Part shown: in pieces, positions 19,301 to 27,937 of the stretch | Position numbering within the stretch: the stretch's first letter is position 1 | Layout of the letters: each line of letters starts with the position of its first letter | Assembly (NCBI RefSeq): GCF_012931685.1 | Contig: NZ_JABANC010000002.1 | Location: forward strand, 372,001 to 436,000 | Reading direction: 5' to 3' | From: Hanstruepera ponticola | GTDB taxonomy: Bacteria; Bacteroidota; Bacteroidia; Flavobacteriales; Flavobacteriaceae | Length of the DNA stretch: 64,000 nucleotides | Made by a program: the position numbers and the translations under genes | The notes under the pieces: generated by a model | The model's input: the letters and a program-made list of their open reading frames with translations, nothing else | The model's database searches: none | What the model was told of the DNA's origin: nothing

Positions 19301-20959
19301 CCAGTAGATTTCAGTTCCGACGAAATTTTGGGAGAAAAAACAGCTTCGTTAGAAGTTGTTCACAACGGCACCAACACACCCACAACCATTTCATTAACTG
19401 GAGAATTAACGGATATATATTCACCAGTTGTTAGAATTAATTCAGGTGGTATTATGGTACTTGCTTCAGATGGTGGCCCAGAATGGGAAGCCAACACCTC
19501 AACAACAGGAGATTCATACGTAGTATCTTCTGGATCACCATTTACAATTGACGAAATCATTTATGAAAATCGAGATGTTTCTATTCCAGACTACATAAGT
19601 CAAGCCGAGTATGAAGAGATTATGCGTTCTGAATTAAGCACTAATGACCTCGATTTCCCTGTTACTTATTCAATTAGCCTTCCAAATGGTTCCTATATTG
19701 TAAATCTCTATTTTGCTAACCTTTATAATGGCACATCAGAACCTAATGAACGTATTTTTAACGTCAATATCGAAGACATAAGAGTCATTGAAAAACTGGA
19801 TCCTTCAAAAGAATTTGGACATCGCATAGCAGGTATGATTCAAAATAATATTGAAATCACTGATGGTGTTATGGACATACAGTTTCTATTTGAACTACAG
19901 AATCCAATAATTAATGCTATTGAGGTTTTAGGTATAAGCTATCCGCCTCTCAATATTGAACCTATTGCTGATAGATCAGACTGTGAGCTGGAATTATCTG
20001 ATTTTCAAGCTGAAGGTTCTGGCGGTAATCCAGCAGACAATTTGGTGTATTCCATTAACGGACAGCCTTTGGGTATAGATATTGAGCCTACAAATGGATT
20101 AATATTTGGCGTCATTGATGAAACAGCAGTTACTGGTGGACCAAATAGTGATGGTGTTTATGAAGTGACTATTACAGTAAGCAAACCAGGTAGTTTAGAT
20201 GTTTCCACTAATTTTATTTGGACGGTAATTAATGATATTGAAGCTCCAGAAATAAGCTGTCCAGATGATCTAATTGAAGCTGTATCGGTTGGTACAACTG
20301 AAGCAAACATTACCATTACAGAACCGTTTATTACTGATAATTGTGATAGTGATATTAATATTGAAGCTAGCCGCTCTGATGGCTTGGAACTCACAGATGC
20401 TTTTCCTTTAGGAGATACCACTATAACTTGGATTGCTACGGATGCATCTGGTAACGTATCAGATTCTTGTGAGCAAATAATTACTGTGGAAATCCCTGAA
20501 TACAGTCTTCAACTGAATGTCTCTTTACAAGGGCGAACAGACTATAGTGGTAATTTTGACATACAACTTTTCCATATAAATGATTTAGTAACTCCGTTAT
20601 ATACTTTTACTGAATTTGGAAATGCTTTAGGAGAAATCAGTTTACCATCAACCATTAGTCAAGGCGAATATAAAATTATTGTAAAGCATCCTATGTATTT
20701 ACAGCGTTTAAAAACCATAAACCTAACAGCCAACAGTATTGAAACATTTAATGATGTACTATTAGCAGGTGATGTTAACAATGATAATGTGATCAATATA
20801 TTTGATTTAGGTATTTTCTCTGGCACTTACAATTTGAGTTCTGGAGATTCTGGGTTTGACTCACGAGCTGATTTTGATAATAATGCTACAATCAACATTT
20901 TTGATTTAGGAATTTTTTCTGGAAATTATCAATTGTCAGGAGAGACACAAAATGATTAA
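16382..20959 (+). CDS. Large secreted multidomain protein with C-terminal dockerin-like repeat
   Basis: A 1525-aa exported protein. Signal peptide residues 1-31, cleavage after LVAQ. Order by eye: a beta-propeller-like region (about 45-575, opening SLEFGPDDRLYVAQQNG); calcium-type Asp-rich repeats (about 585-640, NADNDGDGYTNQDE); a lectin-like beta region (about 650-900); an ASPM/HYDIN-like domain (about 905-1015); a malectin-like domain (about 1017-1195, from VVRINSGG); an Ig-like domain; a HYR domain (about 1290-1378); a beta-sandwich; and two dockerin-type loops (from about 1461: GDVNNDNVINIFDLGIFSG and ADFDNNATINIFDLGIFSG). There is no T9SS sorting domain at the end. The next gene overlaps it by 8 nt and encodes a cohesin-like protein that has one. 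No catalytic site was recognised. Confidence 0.85.
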   Translation: MTFINNAFKFGFGCLTTTLLLMAFMSSSLVAQTISFGSTGLQNENVLNPTSLEFGPDDRLYVAQQNGIIWAYTIERDNAVAGDGTYTVINSEEITNIRFGIPNHNDEGVFNPSQQRLITGIMTAGTAENPVLYVTSSDYLLGGGAGGNDTNLDTNSSMLSRLEKINGVWEKTDLIRGLPRCEENHAVNGLDMFERNGDTFLLIVQGGQTNKGAPSNNFAGTPEFFFSGSMLIVNLTDLESMPVYTDPRNGSNYVYDLPTLNDPTRLDIDNTHPEFPYPVGHPMYNATIDIGDPFGGNNSLNQAFPEVGGPIQIFSAGFRNAYDVVIAENGKIYTSDNGANSLWGGLPRIYDSATDTFLGDESTMVYDPNNHYIKNELNENGSTIINDPLHYVGTINDANETYYGGHPIPILAFPSRAGIYTYEKVDGSWVATNSYDLETLISGTSGYFNSSFTITDFPDRPELGEFLADEPIASPRNNILARVNSSTNGITEYTASNFGGNMQGNILTASFNGNINRYVLNASGDEVLESETTFNGFGSLPLDVTAQGDDDIFPGTVWAATYGSNSVTIFEPTDINCLLPGDAGYDPNADNDGDGYTNQDEIDNNTNPCSQSSKPKDNDGDFISDLNDPDDDNDTILDVNDVFALDPNNGTTTNLPIDYPFWNNDPGTGFFGLGFTGLMLDPNGTTDYLTQFDEESISFGGAAGKATVDNVTGGDAFEALNNQDYGFQFGVNVDSNSNPFTVHSKIESPYFGSGGSQNAPIDYQSYGVQLGTGDQDNYLKLVFMNGTLNADALNGLQVVLEDNGIVTVNESYNIPNILNSSAINLYISVDPVSNLAQPFYSIDDGETLNLLGSPIVLPTSFLDDSDNKGLAIGLISTSRSDTSPNPFTATWDFIEVYENLDGVLSINPAPLNFGLTPVNNSQRTKYITLNNEGGPTDSSITITALNFIGTNSNLFSSDFQLPFNLSPGASVKVPVDFSSDEILGEKTASLEVVHNGTNTPTTISLTGELTDIYSPVVRINSGGIMVLASDGGPEWEANTSTTGDSYVVSSGSPFTIDEIIYENRDVSIPDYISQAEYEEIMRSELSTNDLDFPVTYSISLPNGSYIVNLYFANLYNGTSEPNERIFNVNIEDIRVIEKLDPSKEFGHRIAGMIQNNIEITDGVMDIQFLFELQNPIINAIEVLGISYPPLNIEPIADRSDCELELSDFQAEGSGGNPADNLVYSINGQPLGIDIEPTNGLIFGVIDETAVTGGPNSDGVYEVTITVSKPGSLDVSTNFIWTVINDIEAPEISCPDDLIEAVSVGTTEANITITEPFITDNCDSDINIEASRSDGLELTDAFPLGDTTITWIATDASGNVSDSCEQIITVEIPEYSLQLNVSLQGRTDYSGNFDIQLFHINDLVTPLYTFTEFGNALGEISLPSTISQGEYKIIVKHPMYLQRLKTINLTANSIETFNDVLLAGDVNNDNVINIFDLGIFSGTYNLSSGDSGFDSRADFDNNATINIFDLGIFSGNYQLSGETQND

Positions 20960-21725
20960 AAAGAAGACTATGAATTTATTTAATAAGATTATTTCGTTTT
21001 TTACTATTTGCCTTTTGCTTTCGTCTGGGTTTATTTCAGCACAATCTGTTGATTTGATTGCCTCTGCTGATCAAATGCCACCGTTTACTAATGGCCAAAC
21101 ATTTAACTATTCCATTATGTCAACAGGAAGCCCCTACAATGCTTTACGTATAAAATTAGAATACAACCCAAGTGTTATCCAAATTAATAGTCTAACACCT
21201 GTTTATGCTTTTGGCTTTACTCCTGTGAATGATACGAGTACTCCAGGTCTTGTAAAATATGAAGCCGCTAGTCTATCGGGTAACATTACTACTGATGAAG
21301 TTATTTTTAATATTGAATTTGAAGTGCTTGATAACAATCAAGCTATTTCTATTGCTCATAGCTATGATGCTGCCGACGGAACTGTTGTTGTTAATAGCGG
21401 CGGGAATAATATTTTGGGAACAGCTAATGACATACTTTTGGAAACCTTAAGTATCAGCCATAACAATTTTGAGTCGCTCACTATTTATCCTAATCCTGCT
21501 AGTAATCAGATTTCAATAATTAAAAGTGAACCTTCTCAAATTAAAAGCATTACACTATACACGTTAGAGGGTAAGATGATTATGAAACAATCAATTTCCA
21601 ATCAAGATTCAAATAATGAGAATATTATTGTGGATGTATCATCTTTAAAAAACGCCTTATACTTTATGGACGTTATTGATCAAAACGATTATAAAAAAAC
21701 TTTTAAGGTTTTGGTATCTCATTAA
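20952..21725 (+). CDS. Cohesin-like secreted protein with T9SS C-terminal sorting domain
   Basis: A 257-aa exported protein starting within the last codons of the 1525-aa gene (ATGATTAA overlap). A second start at 20970 would also retain the signal peptide, which ends near FISAQ (about residue 30). Residues about 32-150 look like a cohesin-type beta-sandwich: NALRIKLEYNPSVIQI, a VKYEAASLSGN strand and VIFNIEFEVL. Residues about 175-257 are a type A T9SS sorting domain: LTIYPNPASNQISI, then a VDVSSLKNALYFM strand and a final basic FKVLVSH. Such domains direct secretion and surface attachment or release. The overlap and the dockerin partner suggest that the two proteins form a complex. Confidence 0.85.
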   Translation: MIKKKTMNLFNKIISFFTICLLLSSGFISAQSVDLIASADQMPPFTNGQTFNYSIMSTGSPYNALRIKLEYNPSVIQINSLTPVYAFGFTPVNDTSTPGLVKYEAASLSGNITTDEVIFNIEFEVLDNNQAISIAHSYDAADGTVVVNSGGNNILGTANDILLETLSISHNNFESLTIYPNPASNQISIIKSEPSQIKSITLYTLEGKMIMKQSISNQDSNNENIIVDVSSLKNALYFMDVIDQNDYKKTFKVLVSH

Positions 21726-22414
21726 CCCAATTTCAATAATGTATTTGGATCTGGGCAATTATTAGAAAAAAACTCTAAATCGTTTAAACTGCACACGCCT
21801 GGATAATCACCTTTATAAGCTGACATGTCTCTTACAATTTGAAAATGCAAATGTGGTGCGTAGTCTCCATTAACTGTGGCATCACCCAATGTGGCTATAC
21901 ATTCTTGAGCTTTAAAAAATTGACCAACTTTCAAGTCCTTGATTGACTCCAAACTCAAATGACCATACAATGTAAAAAAGTTGATTTCACCCATTTGATG
22001 TTCTAAAATGAGTGTTGGACCATAATCACCATAATTAGTGTTATTAGCAAAACTATGAACTGTTCCGTCCAAGGGTGTGTAAATGTTACTTCCAGCTGAA
22101 GTCCATAAGTCTAATCCTAAATGTATGTTTCTTTCGGAGTCTGGATTATTTTGATTGAAATAAGAACTGCGTTTATATATATTTCGCTTCTCTAAATAGC
22201 CTCCATAAGCCACACTAGCTTGATGGTTTTCGCAATAGCTACGTATATATTGCTCCCATTGGGTTGATGAATTAATATCAAAAGTTTGTAAGTCTTGATT
22301 GGAATCAGATAAGTCTATGAAAACGAATTTATGATGTGGAATACGCTTATCTAAAACAGGTATTGGTTGTGGATTAAGTGAATTTAGAAATGAGGTAAAT
22401 GTAATGGTGTTCAT
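21722..22414 (-). CDS. M23 family metallopeptidase (LytM-like)
   Basis: A 230-aa protein with a LytM/M23 fold at about residues 90-200. The zinc ligands are visible as H and D in NIHLGLDLWT and the H-x-H of PHLHFQIV. Members cleave glycyl bonds in peptidoglycan cross-links or act on other proteins. No clear signal peptide is seen at the start MNTITFTSFLN, so it may be cytoplasmic or use a different start. Its stop codon overlaps the convergent cohesin gene by 4 nt. It lies 29 nt after the repeat-rich protein gene and may be the last gene of the sigma-factor operon. Confidence 0.85.
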   Translation of the reverse strand: MNTITFTSFLNSLNPQPIPVLDKRIPHHKFVFIDLSDSNQDLQTFDINSSTQWEQYIRSYCENHQASVAYGGYLEKRNIYKRSSYFNQNNPDSERNIHLGLDLWTSAGSNIYTPLDGTVHSFANNTNYGDYGPTLILEHQMGEINFFTLYGHLSLESIKDLKVGQFFKAQECIATLGDATVNGDYAPHLHFQIVRDMSAYKGDYPGVCSLNDLEFFSNNCPDPNTLLKLG

Positions 22415-22443
22415 TAAATTGAATATAATTCAAATATAATAAA

Positions 22444-23997
22444 CTATTCCATGACTACTTTACTGTACCTAGCATTTATTGCTATGGTTTTATTATTGTT
22501 CAAACTTCCTAATTTAAATGACGACACCGCATTATCATTCTTGTTTTTGGGATGATGTAATCGTGAGTTTTTACCTTGATATTGTAGGTTAAAATCCACT
22601 TTAGGAAGCTTAACAGCCGCATTACTATTATCAAGTGTTATATTAATATTATTGAAGTCTTGAGCTATATTATGAATAACTAAATCTCCAAAACTACCTG
22701 TTAAAATAGCATTACCAGCTAGTCTGTCTATACCAATATTTGAAGAATTGGAATTTAACACCAAGCCATTGACATCTTGTAAAATAGCATTTTCAACAAA
22801 ATTTAACTTAAGAGTGCCTAATTCCCAACTTTTAATCAAAACAGAGCCATAAGAAGCATTGATGGAGGTTTTTTCTCCATCAATGCTGTTAGCTAAAAAA
22901 GTGGCATGATTCAAATCAGCCTTCACGTTGTTGATTAATGACGATACTTTCAATTCACCATGCCTCACGTTTAAATTCAATTTTGCTTTTTTAGGGATTT
23001 TTATTTTTATAACCTTTTTAATATTTAAATTTTTGGATGATCGAGATTCAAATAATGTACGATAGGCCTCTTCATTCTCTTTAGAACGCTCCTCACGAAT
23101 ACCGGCTTGTTCTTCCCAAACTTTTGCTTGCTCTTCCCAAACCTTTGCTTGCTCCTCCATTTGCTTGCCAAATTCTTCACCCCATTTCTCCATACTTTTC
23201 CCAAACTCTTCACCAAATTCTTCGCCCCATTTCTCCATGCTCTTACCAAATTTTTCTCCGAATTCATCACCCCATTTCTCCATATCTTTTTCGAATTTAG
23301 CACCGAACTTTTCACCAAACTTCTCGCCCCAAGCTTCCATATCCTTTTCATATTTAGCTAGTGCTTCAGAATCCACTTCTTTAGCCCACTTTTCCATTTT
23401 TTTAGCATAGGCTTCTCCATATTTATCGCCATACTCTCTACTCCATTTTTCCATATAAGCTTCACCTTCTTCTTGGTAGCGCTCATAATCAAAATTGATA
23501 TTACTCATACCATCAGGAAGATCTGGTAAATCAGGCATCTTTGGCATTTTCGGCATTTTTGGCATATTGGCTAAATCCATAGACTCCAATAAGCCTTCAA
23601 CCATAGGCATAACTGGAATATTAGCCAGTTCAACTTCAAGGTCCTGAAGCGCATCCAATGATTGTAATTCGAAAAGACTAGAATTATCAGACCACGACAA
23701 ACCTCCTAAATCAGAGGAAATAATCACTCTATCTTTTGAGGCATCAACATCTATCTTCCAGTTTTCTAAATGTTTTTGCAACTCCTCCTTACTCAATACA
23801 CTACTTTCAATGTAGGCTTCAACCTCAATAATGTCTTTGTTCCAAGTATCTATTTCAATATTGGTATAACTGGTATTTAAATCAATCTTTACATTATCAT
23901 TGACATTGATAGATTGTGAAACTTTATCCAACTTTTGCTGTGCTGAAACACTCAAGCAAAAGCATAAAAGCAACGTTACTATATATATTTTTTTCAT
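22444..23997 (-). CDS. Secreted repeat-rich protein with C-terminal DUF4097-like beta domain
   Basis: A 517-aa exported protein: signal peptide MKKIYIVTLLLCFCLSVSAQ; a beta-rich region (about 30-95); a proline-methionine stretch (PKMPKMPKMPDLPDLPDG, about 148-165); and about 140 residues of charged repeats built on MEKWGEEFGKS-like units (nt about 23050-23460). These pass into EEQAKVWEEQAKVWEEQ, probably amphipathic helix. Residues about 325-517 are short beta repeats (LNLNVRHGELKVSS...), like DUF4097 adhesin-type folds. It is the third gene of an operon behind an ECF sigma factor and its anti-sigma factor, so it may be part of an envelope-stress response. Function unknown. Confidence 0.8.
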   Translation of the reverse strand: MKKIYIVTLLLCFCLSVSAQQKLDKVSQSINVNDNVKIDLNTSYTNIEIDTWNKDIIEVEAYIESSVLSKEELQKHLENWKIDVDASKDRVIISSDLGGLSWSDNSSLFELQSLDALQDLEVELANIPVMPMVEGLLESMDLANMPKMPKMPKMPDLPDLPDGMSNINFDYERYQEEGEAYMEKWSREYGDKYGEAYAKKMEKWAKEVDSEALAKYEKDMEAWGEKFGEKFGAKFEKDMEKWGDEFGEKFGKSMEKWGEEFGEEFGKSMEKWGEEFGKQMEEQAKVWEEQAKVWEEQAGIREERSKENEEAYRTLFESRSSKNLNIKKVIKIKIPKKAKLNLNVRHGELKVSSLINNVKADLNHATFLANSIDGEKTSINASYGSVLIKSWELGTLKLNFVENAILQDVNGLVLNSNSSNIGIDRLAGNAILTGSFGDLVIHNIAQDFNNINITLDNSNAAVKLPKVDFNLQYQGKNSRLHHPKNKNDNAVSSFKLGSLNNNKTIAINARYSKVVME

Positions 23998-24009
23998 TTT
24001 TAAATTAAT

Positions 24010-24594
24010 TTAAGCTGTTGTTCGTTTTTGATTTGATTGTGAATTACTCAATGTTTTTAATTGTTCTTTTAGACGATACATAAGATTTAAACGCAACTTT
24101 AAATTGGTAATCAATGCATTAACTGTTAGTTCATTAGGACCTGAATTAGTAAGTTCAACTGAAAGTTTTTTATATTCTTTGTTAAGTTCCCCCAACTGAT
24201 TTAGATAACCATCAATAAGCTCTTTGTTCTCAGGTGTTAGCTTCACTTTTGACAATTCTAAATTGATATTTGCCAAATAATAGTCTTCCACTTTTTTAAG
24301 ATCTGGTGAAATGTCACCCAAGGATTTCATTGTGGCTTCTTGAGTATTGGCATCAACTACTTTTGGTTCAATAACATTAGGGCCGTCTATTTTAAAATAG
24401 TTATAGGCACCATAACCTAAACCTAAAGCTATAACTACACTGGCAGCAATACGTAACCAAGACCAAGATTTCAATTTTTCTTCTGGGAATTGTTCATCCA
24501 GTTTTTTAAGAAAACGTGCCTCATGACCTTCTTGCATTTTAGTATGCACTGGTGTTTTATCGTTTTTAATTACATCTCTAATATCTTGTGCCAT
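24010..24594 (-). CDS. Anti-sigma factor (single-pass membrane protein)
   Basis: A 194-aa protein with a short cytoplasmic N-terminal part (MAQDIRDVIKNDK...), one transmembrane helix at about residues 47-66 (WLRIAASVVIALGLGYGAY) and a periplasmic helical region with L-rich heptads. No zinc-finger HxxxCxxC motif is visible. Its gene overlaps the end of the sigma factor gene by 17 nt, the usual arrangement for a sigma/anti-sigma pair. Function is inferred from that linkage and the topology. Confidence 0.75.
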   Translation of the reverse strand: MAQDIRDVIKNDKTPVHTKMQEGHEARFLKKLDEQFPEEKLKSWSWLRIAASVVIALGLGYGAYNYFKIDGPNVIEPKVVDANTQEATMKSLGDISPDLKKVEDYYLANINLELSKVKLTPENKELIDGYLNQLGELNKEYKKLSVELTNSGPNELTVNALITNLKLRLNLMYRLKEQLKTLSNSQSNQKRTTA

Positions 24595-25129
24595 CCTTTA
24601 TGTGTTTTAACAGTTCTTGCAATTTTAATTTTCCTCTGTAAAGCTGTGTTCTTGAAGCAACTTCAGTAATATCTAGTATTTCAGATATCTCCTGATGATC
24701 ATAACCTTCTATCAGGTAAAGCATCACAACATATCTATACTTTTCAGATAATGAATTGATGGCTTCTTTTATTTCTTCAATAGTCACAGCATCGTCAACC
24801 AACCATTTGTCATCATCACTAGTATCAACCACTTTCAGGTGCACCTCCTCCAATTCAACCAGACGTTGTTTATTGGCTTTAAGCGTGTCAATACTGGTGT
24901 TTATAACAATACGTTTTAACCAAGCCCCAAAAGTAACTTCAGCATGATATTGATGTAGTTTTGTGAATGCCTTAATGAAGGCATCCTGAACAACATCTTC
25001 AGCTTGAGCATCATTCTTAATAAATCGTTTGGCAACTATATACATACCATTGCAGTACTGGCTGTATAACTGCATTTGTGCTTTACGATCATTTGCTTTG
25101 CATTTTTCAATGATATCAGTCTGAAACAT
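24578..25129 (-). CDS. RNA polymerase sigma factor, ECF subfamily
   Basis: A 183-aa ECF sigma-70 factor. Region 2 includes the core-binding helix and the -10 recognition stretch AEDVVQDAFIKAFTKLHQYH followed by FGAWLKRIVINTSID. Region 4 is a helix-turn-helix with YRYVVMLYLIEGYDHQEISE and LDITEVASRTQLYRGK. The downstream overlapping gene encodes its probable anti-sigma factor. An upstream TGCAACATT/CGTCTTT pair (25161-25192) suggests autoregulation. Confidence 0.95.
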   Translation of the reverse strand: MFQTDIIEKCKANDRKAQMQLYSQYCNGMYIVAKRFIKNDAQAEDVVQDAFIKAFTKLHQYHAEVTFGAWLKRIVINTSIDTLKANKQRLVELEEVHLKVVDTSDDDKWLVDDAVTIEEIKEAINSLSEKYRYVVMLYLIEGYDHQEISEILDITEVASRTQLYRGKLKLQELLKHIKDGTRY

Positions 25130-25160
25130 GCTTTACTTTTTGGTTTTTTGATTAGTTCAT

Positions 25161-25192
25161 CTTAAAGACGACATAAAAATATGAATGTTGCA
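25161..25192 (-). promoter_or_regulatory. Candidate autoregulated ECF promoter
   Basis: On the minus strand: TGCAACATT, a short spacer, CGTCTTTAAG, ending 31 nt before the sigma gene ATG. The AAC core at -35 and CGTC at -10 with about 16 nt between them is the general ECF promoter pattern. It is clearly different from the TAnnTTTG boxes elsewhere in the window. Confidence 0.5.
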
Positions 25193-25289
25193 AAAAGATA
25201 TTTATTTTTCTATAATAAAAATATATTGCTTACTATTTTAGTAGCATTTAGAATTGAATTATCTTTATCTTAATTAATCTCAAACATCA

Positions 25290-25856
25290 ATGAATAAACT
25301 ATTTAAATGGTTTTTTGGTTTTTTATTAATCGTTGCTATTGGTCTTTTTTGTTACTCATATTTTATAGATGATAGCTTATTAGTCCCTCGCAAAAGTCCG
25401 ATTGATACTGTGACACTAGTAGAAAATGACTTACAGCTTGATGTGGTTTATAATAGACCATCAAAACGTGGCAGGGAAATTTTTGGTGGTTTAGTTCCGT
25501 ATAAAGAAGTATGGCGAACAGGTGCCAATGAGGCGACTACGTTTAAAACAAACAAGCCCTTAAAAATAAATAACGATTCACTTCCAGCAGGAAAATACAC
25601 GTTATGGACCATTCCAAATGATTCCACATGGCAAATTATGTTTAACACAAAACAATATGCTTGGGGAGTAGATAAAGAAATGAAACCTATGCGCGAACCT
25701 GAATTTGATATTATTAGTTTGGCTGTACCTGTGCAACATATTAATAAAACTGTTGAACAGTTTACCATAGGATTTGATAACACGTTAGACGCCATTGCAT
25801 TAACAATGGCATGGGACAAAACCAAAATTGAGGTACCTATAGAAACTTTTGACTAA
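25290..25856 (+). CDS. DUF2911 domain protein, membrane-anchored
   Basis: A 188-aa protein with one N-terminal transmembrane helix (about 6-25) and a periplasmic DUF2911 domain. The domain has the conserved stretches GREIFGGLVPYKEVWRTGAN (about 61-80) and AGKYTLWTIP (about 99-108). Function unknown. Its stop overlaps the TTG start of the MeaB gene, suggesting coupling, though a metabolic link is not evident. Confidence 0.87.
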   Translation: MNKLFKWFFGFLLIVAIGLFCYSYFIDDSLLVPRKSPIDTVTLVENDLQLDVVYNRPSKRGREIFGGLVPYKEVWRTGANEATTFKTNKPLKINNDSLPAGKYTLWTIPNDSTWQIMFNTKQYAWGVDKEMKPMREPEFDIISLAVPVQHINKTVEQFTIGFDNTLDAIALTMAWDKTKIEVPIETFD

Positions 25857-26937
25857 AAAAAAACCACATATTTCTGCTTTAAGTGAGCAACATGGTGTTT
25901 CTGATTCAGAAATCACCAACGAAGCTGCTTTAGACAAATTAAAATTGAAACGGCAAAAACAGCCGTCTGTTGTTGAATTAGTACAAGAAATTTTAAAAGG
26001 AAATATTTCATCTTTAAGTCGTGCTATTACACTTATTGAGAGTAAAAATCCAAGCCATTATAAAACTGCCAGTGACATAATTAAAGCCTGCCTCCCTTAT
26101 GCCAATAAGTCAATTCGCGTAGGGATAACAGGAGTTCCTGGTGTAGGAAAAAGCACATTCATTGAGAGTTTTGGAAAATATCTTTCTCAAAAAGGAAATA
26201 AAATTGCGGTTTTGGCTATTGACCCAAGTAGTTCTATTTCCAAAGGAAGCATTCTAGGTGACAAAACCCGTATGGAAGATTTGGTAAAAGACAACAATGT
26301 TTTTATCAGACCATCCCCTTCTGGCGACACGTTGGGAGGTGTAGCTAGAAAAACTCGTGAAACCATCATATTATGTGAAGCAGCAGGTTTTGACACCATT
26401 ATTATTGAAACCGTTGGTGTTGGTCAAAGCGAAACTGCGGTGAATGACATGGTTGATTTCTTTTTACTCTTAAAATTGGCAGGTGCTGGTGATGAGTTGC
26501 AAGGTATAAAACGTGGTATTATTGAAATGGCAGATCTTATCGCAATAAACAAAGCAGATGGCTCCAATTTAAAAGCTTCTAAATTAGCTAAAGTGGAATT
26601 TAATAGAGCACTCCATCTTTACCCTAAAAAGGAATCTGAATGGCAACCAAAAGTATTATTATGTAGTGCCTTGAAAAATGATGGAATTGACAGTATTTGG
26701 AATGCTATTTCTGATTACCTAACTCTAACTAAAGCAAATAATTATTTTTCCAAAAGACGTCAAGATCAAAATAAGTTCTGGCTATTGCAAAGTATCAAAG
26801 ATAAGCTCCATACTGACTTTTTTGAAAATACTGTTATAAAAAAAGCATTAAAAGAGCAGTTACTTTTAATTGAAAAAAACCAAACAACACCTTTTGCAGC
26901 AGCAAACTACTTGCTGAACTTAAAAAAGGAATTATAG
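25849..26937 (+). CDS. meaB: Methylmalonyl-CoA mutase-associated GTPase MeaB
   Basis: A 362-aa G3E-family GTPase that gates cofactor loading and protects B12-dependent methylmalonyl-CoA mutase. Visible motifs are Walker A GVPGVGKST (about residues 92-100), the D of AIDPSSS in switch I, the G-domain ETVGVGQSE, and the guanine-specificity motif NKAD. The start is TTG at 25849 overlapping the upstream stop (TTTGACTAA). The C-terminus ends in a helical dimerisation arm. The mutase subunits are not in this window. A PduO-type adenosyltransferase at 11703-12275 serves the same pathway. Confidence 0.95.
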   Translation: MTKKKPHISALSEQHGVSDSEITNEAALDKLKLKRQKQPSVVELVQEILKGNISSLSRAITLIESKNPSHYKTASDIIKACLPYANKSIRVGITGVPGVGKSTFIESFGKYLSQKGNKIAVLAIDPSSSISKGSILGDKTRMEDLVKDNNVFIRPSPSGDTLGGVARKTRETIILCEAAGFDTIIIETVGVGQSETAVNDMVDFFLLLKLAGAGDELQGIKRGIIEMADLIAINKADGSNLKASKLAKVEFNRALHLYPKKESEWQPKVLLCSALKNDGIDSIWNAISDYLTLTKANNYFSKRRQDQNKFWLLQSIKDKLHTDFFENTVIKKALKEQLLLIEKNQTTPFAAANYLLNLKKEL

Positions 26938-27873
26938 AAAGTTTTCTTTATACCAAGCGACCTGCTTCTCCACTCCTTCCAGCAATGTAGTTTCCGGATT
27001 ATAATTCAACAACTTTCTCGCTTTATCTATATTGGCTTTTGTTCGCCACTGATCACCTGCTCTAGCTTCAACATGGTTTATTTTAATAGTCATATCCATG
27101 ATTTTTTCAACAGCATCAATACCGTCTTGGGTGGTATGTTCTATTTCAGTACCTAAATTAATAACTTCACCATCAACCAAATTTTCCTTACCGATCACAC
27201 TCACCACACCATCTACAATGTCATCAACGTAAGTAAAACTACGTAGATGCTTGGCACTTCCATCAAAAAGCGGAAATTCTTCTTGGTTAAAACCGCAAGC
27301 AATTAATTTTGTGTACATCTTTTCAGGACGTTCACGAGGTCCAAAAACCGAATACAAACGTAGTGAGCATGCCTTTAATTGTTTTTCTCTAGATTTTTGA
27401 AGAACCAATTGTTCAGCAGCCAATTTTGTAACACCATAATGAGAAGCTGGCTTAGGCGCTATATCCTCTGGAAATGTCGCTTCCAATCCATAAATTGATG
27501 ATGTACCAATATTAACAAAAAGCTTTAAATTTGGCAGTTTTAAAGCATAGTCTATTAAGTTTTTAGTGGCAATAATGTTATTGGAAAAATAATCTTCAAA
27601 ACTTGAAGACGACGATATTCCTGGCTGGGCTGCGAAATGGAATATGTATTCAATATCTAAAGGCAAACTCTCCTTAAGGTCAGTATCCCGTAAATCTTTT
27701 TTTATAACCTGAATACCAATTTTTTCTAAATCACGTTCATTCAATTTCTTTAATGATTCACTGTAATAAGGAGAAAAATTATCAAGACCTACCACATCAT
27801 GCCCTAAATGTTTCAATCGTTCAGCAGTATGAGAACCTATAAAACCAACAGCACCTGTAACTAATATTTTCAT
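26932..27873 (-). CDS. NAD-dependent nucleotide-sugar epimerase (UDP-glucuronate 4-epimerase-like SDR)
   Basis: A 313-aa extended SDR. The nucleotide-binding loop is TGAVGFIGSH (residues 6-15) and the catalytic Y-x-x-x-K is in HYGVTKLAAE (about 146). The motif LDNFSPYYSESLK with a later FGPRERPEKM is close to UDP-glucuronate 4-epimerases. The 3' end overlaps the convergent meaB stop by 6 nt. It is divergent from the glycosyltransferase operon at 27965 and may supply a uronate for surface glycans. Exact substrate uncertain. Confidence 0.88.
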   Translation of the reverse strand: MKILVTGAVGFIGSHTAERLKHLGHDVVGLDNFSPYYSESLKKLNERDLEKIGIQVIKKDLRDTDLKESLPLDIEYIFHFAAQPGISSSSSFEDYFSNNIIATKNLIDYALKLPNLKLFVNIGTSSIYGLEATFPEDIAPKPASHYGVTKLAAEQLVLQKSREKQLKACSLRLYSVFGPRERPEKMYTKLIACGFNQEEFPLFDGSAKHLRSFTYVDDIVDGVVSVIGKENLVDGEVINLGTEIEHTTQDGIDAVEKIMDMTIKINHVEARAGDQWRTKANIDKARKLLNYNPETTLLEGVEKQVAWYKENFL

Positions 27874-27937
27874 AAATCTAATATCTTGTACAAAGAAACA
27901 TTTTTTTTCTGTAAGATTAGAATTCTATAAAAAAGAA

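Noticed and set aside
23025-23410. ORFs on both strands overlapping the charged-repeat region
   Set aside because: Shadows of the repetitive codons of the 22444-23997 gene in other frames.
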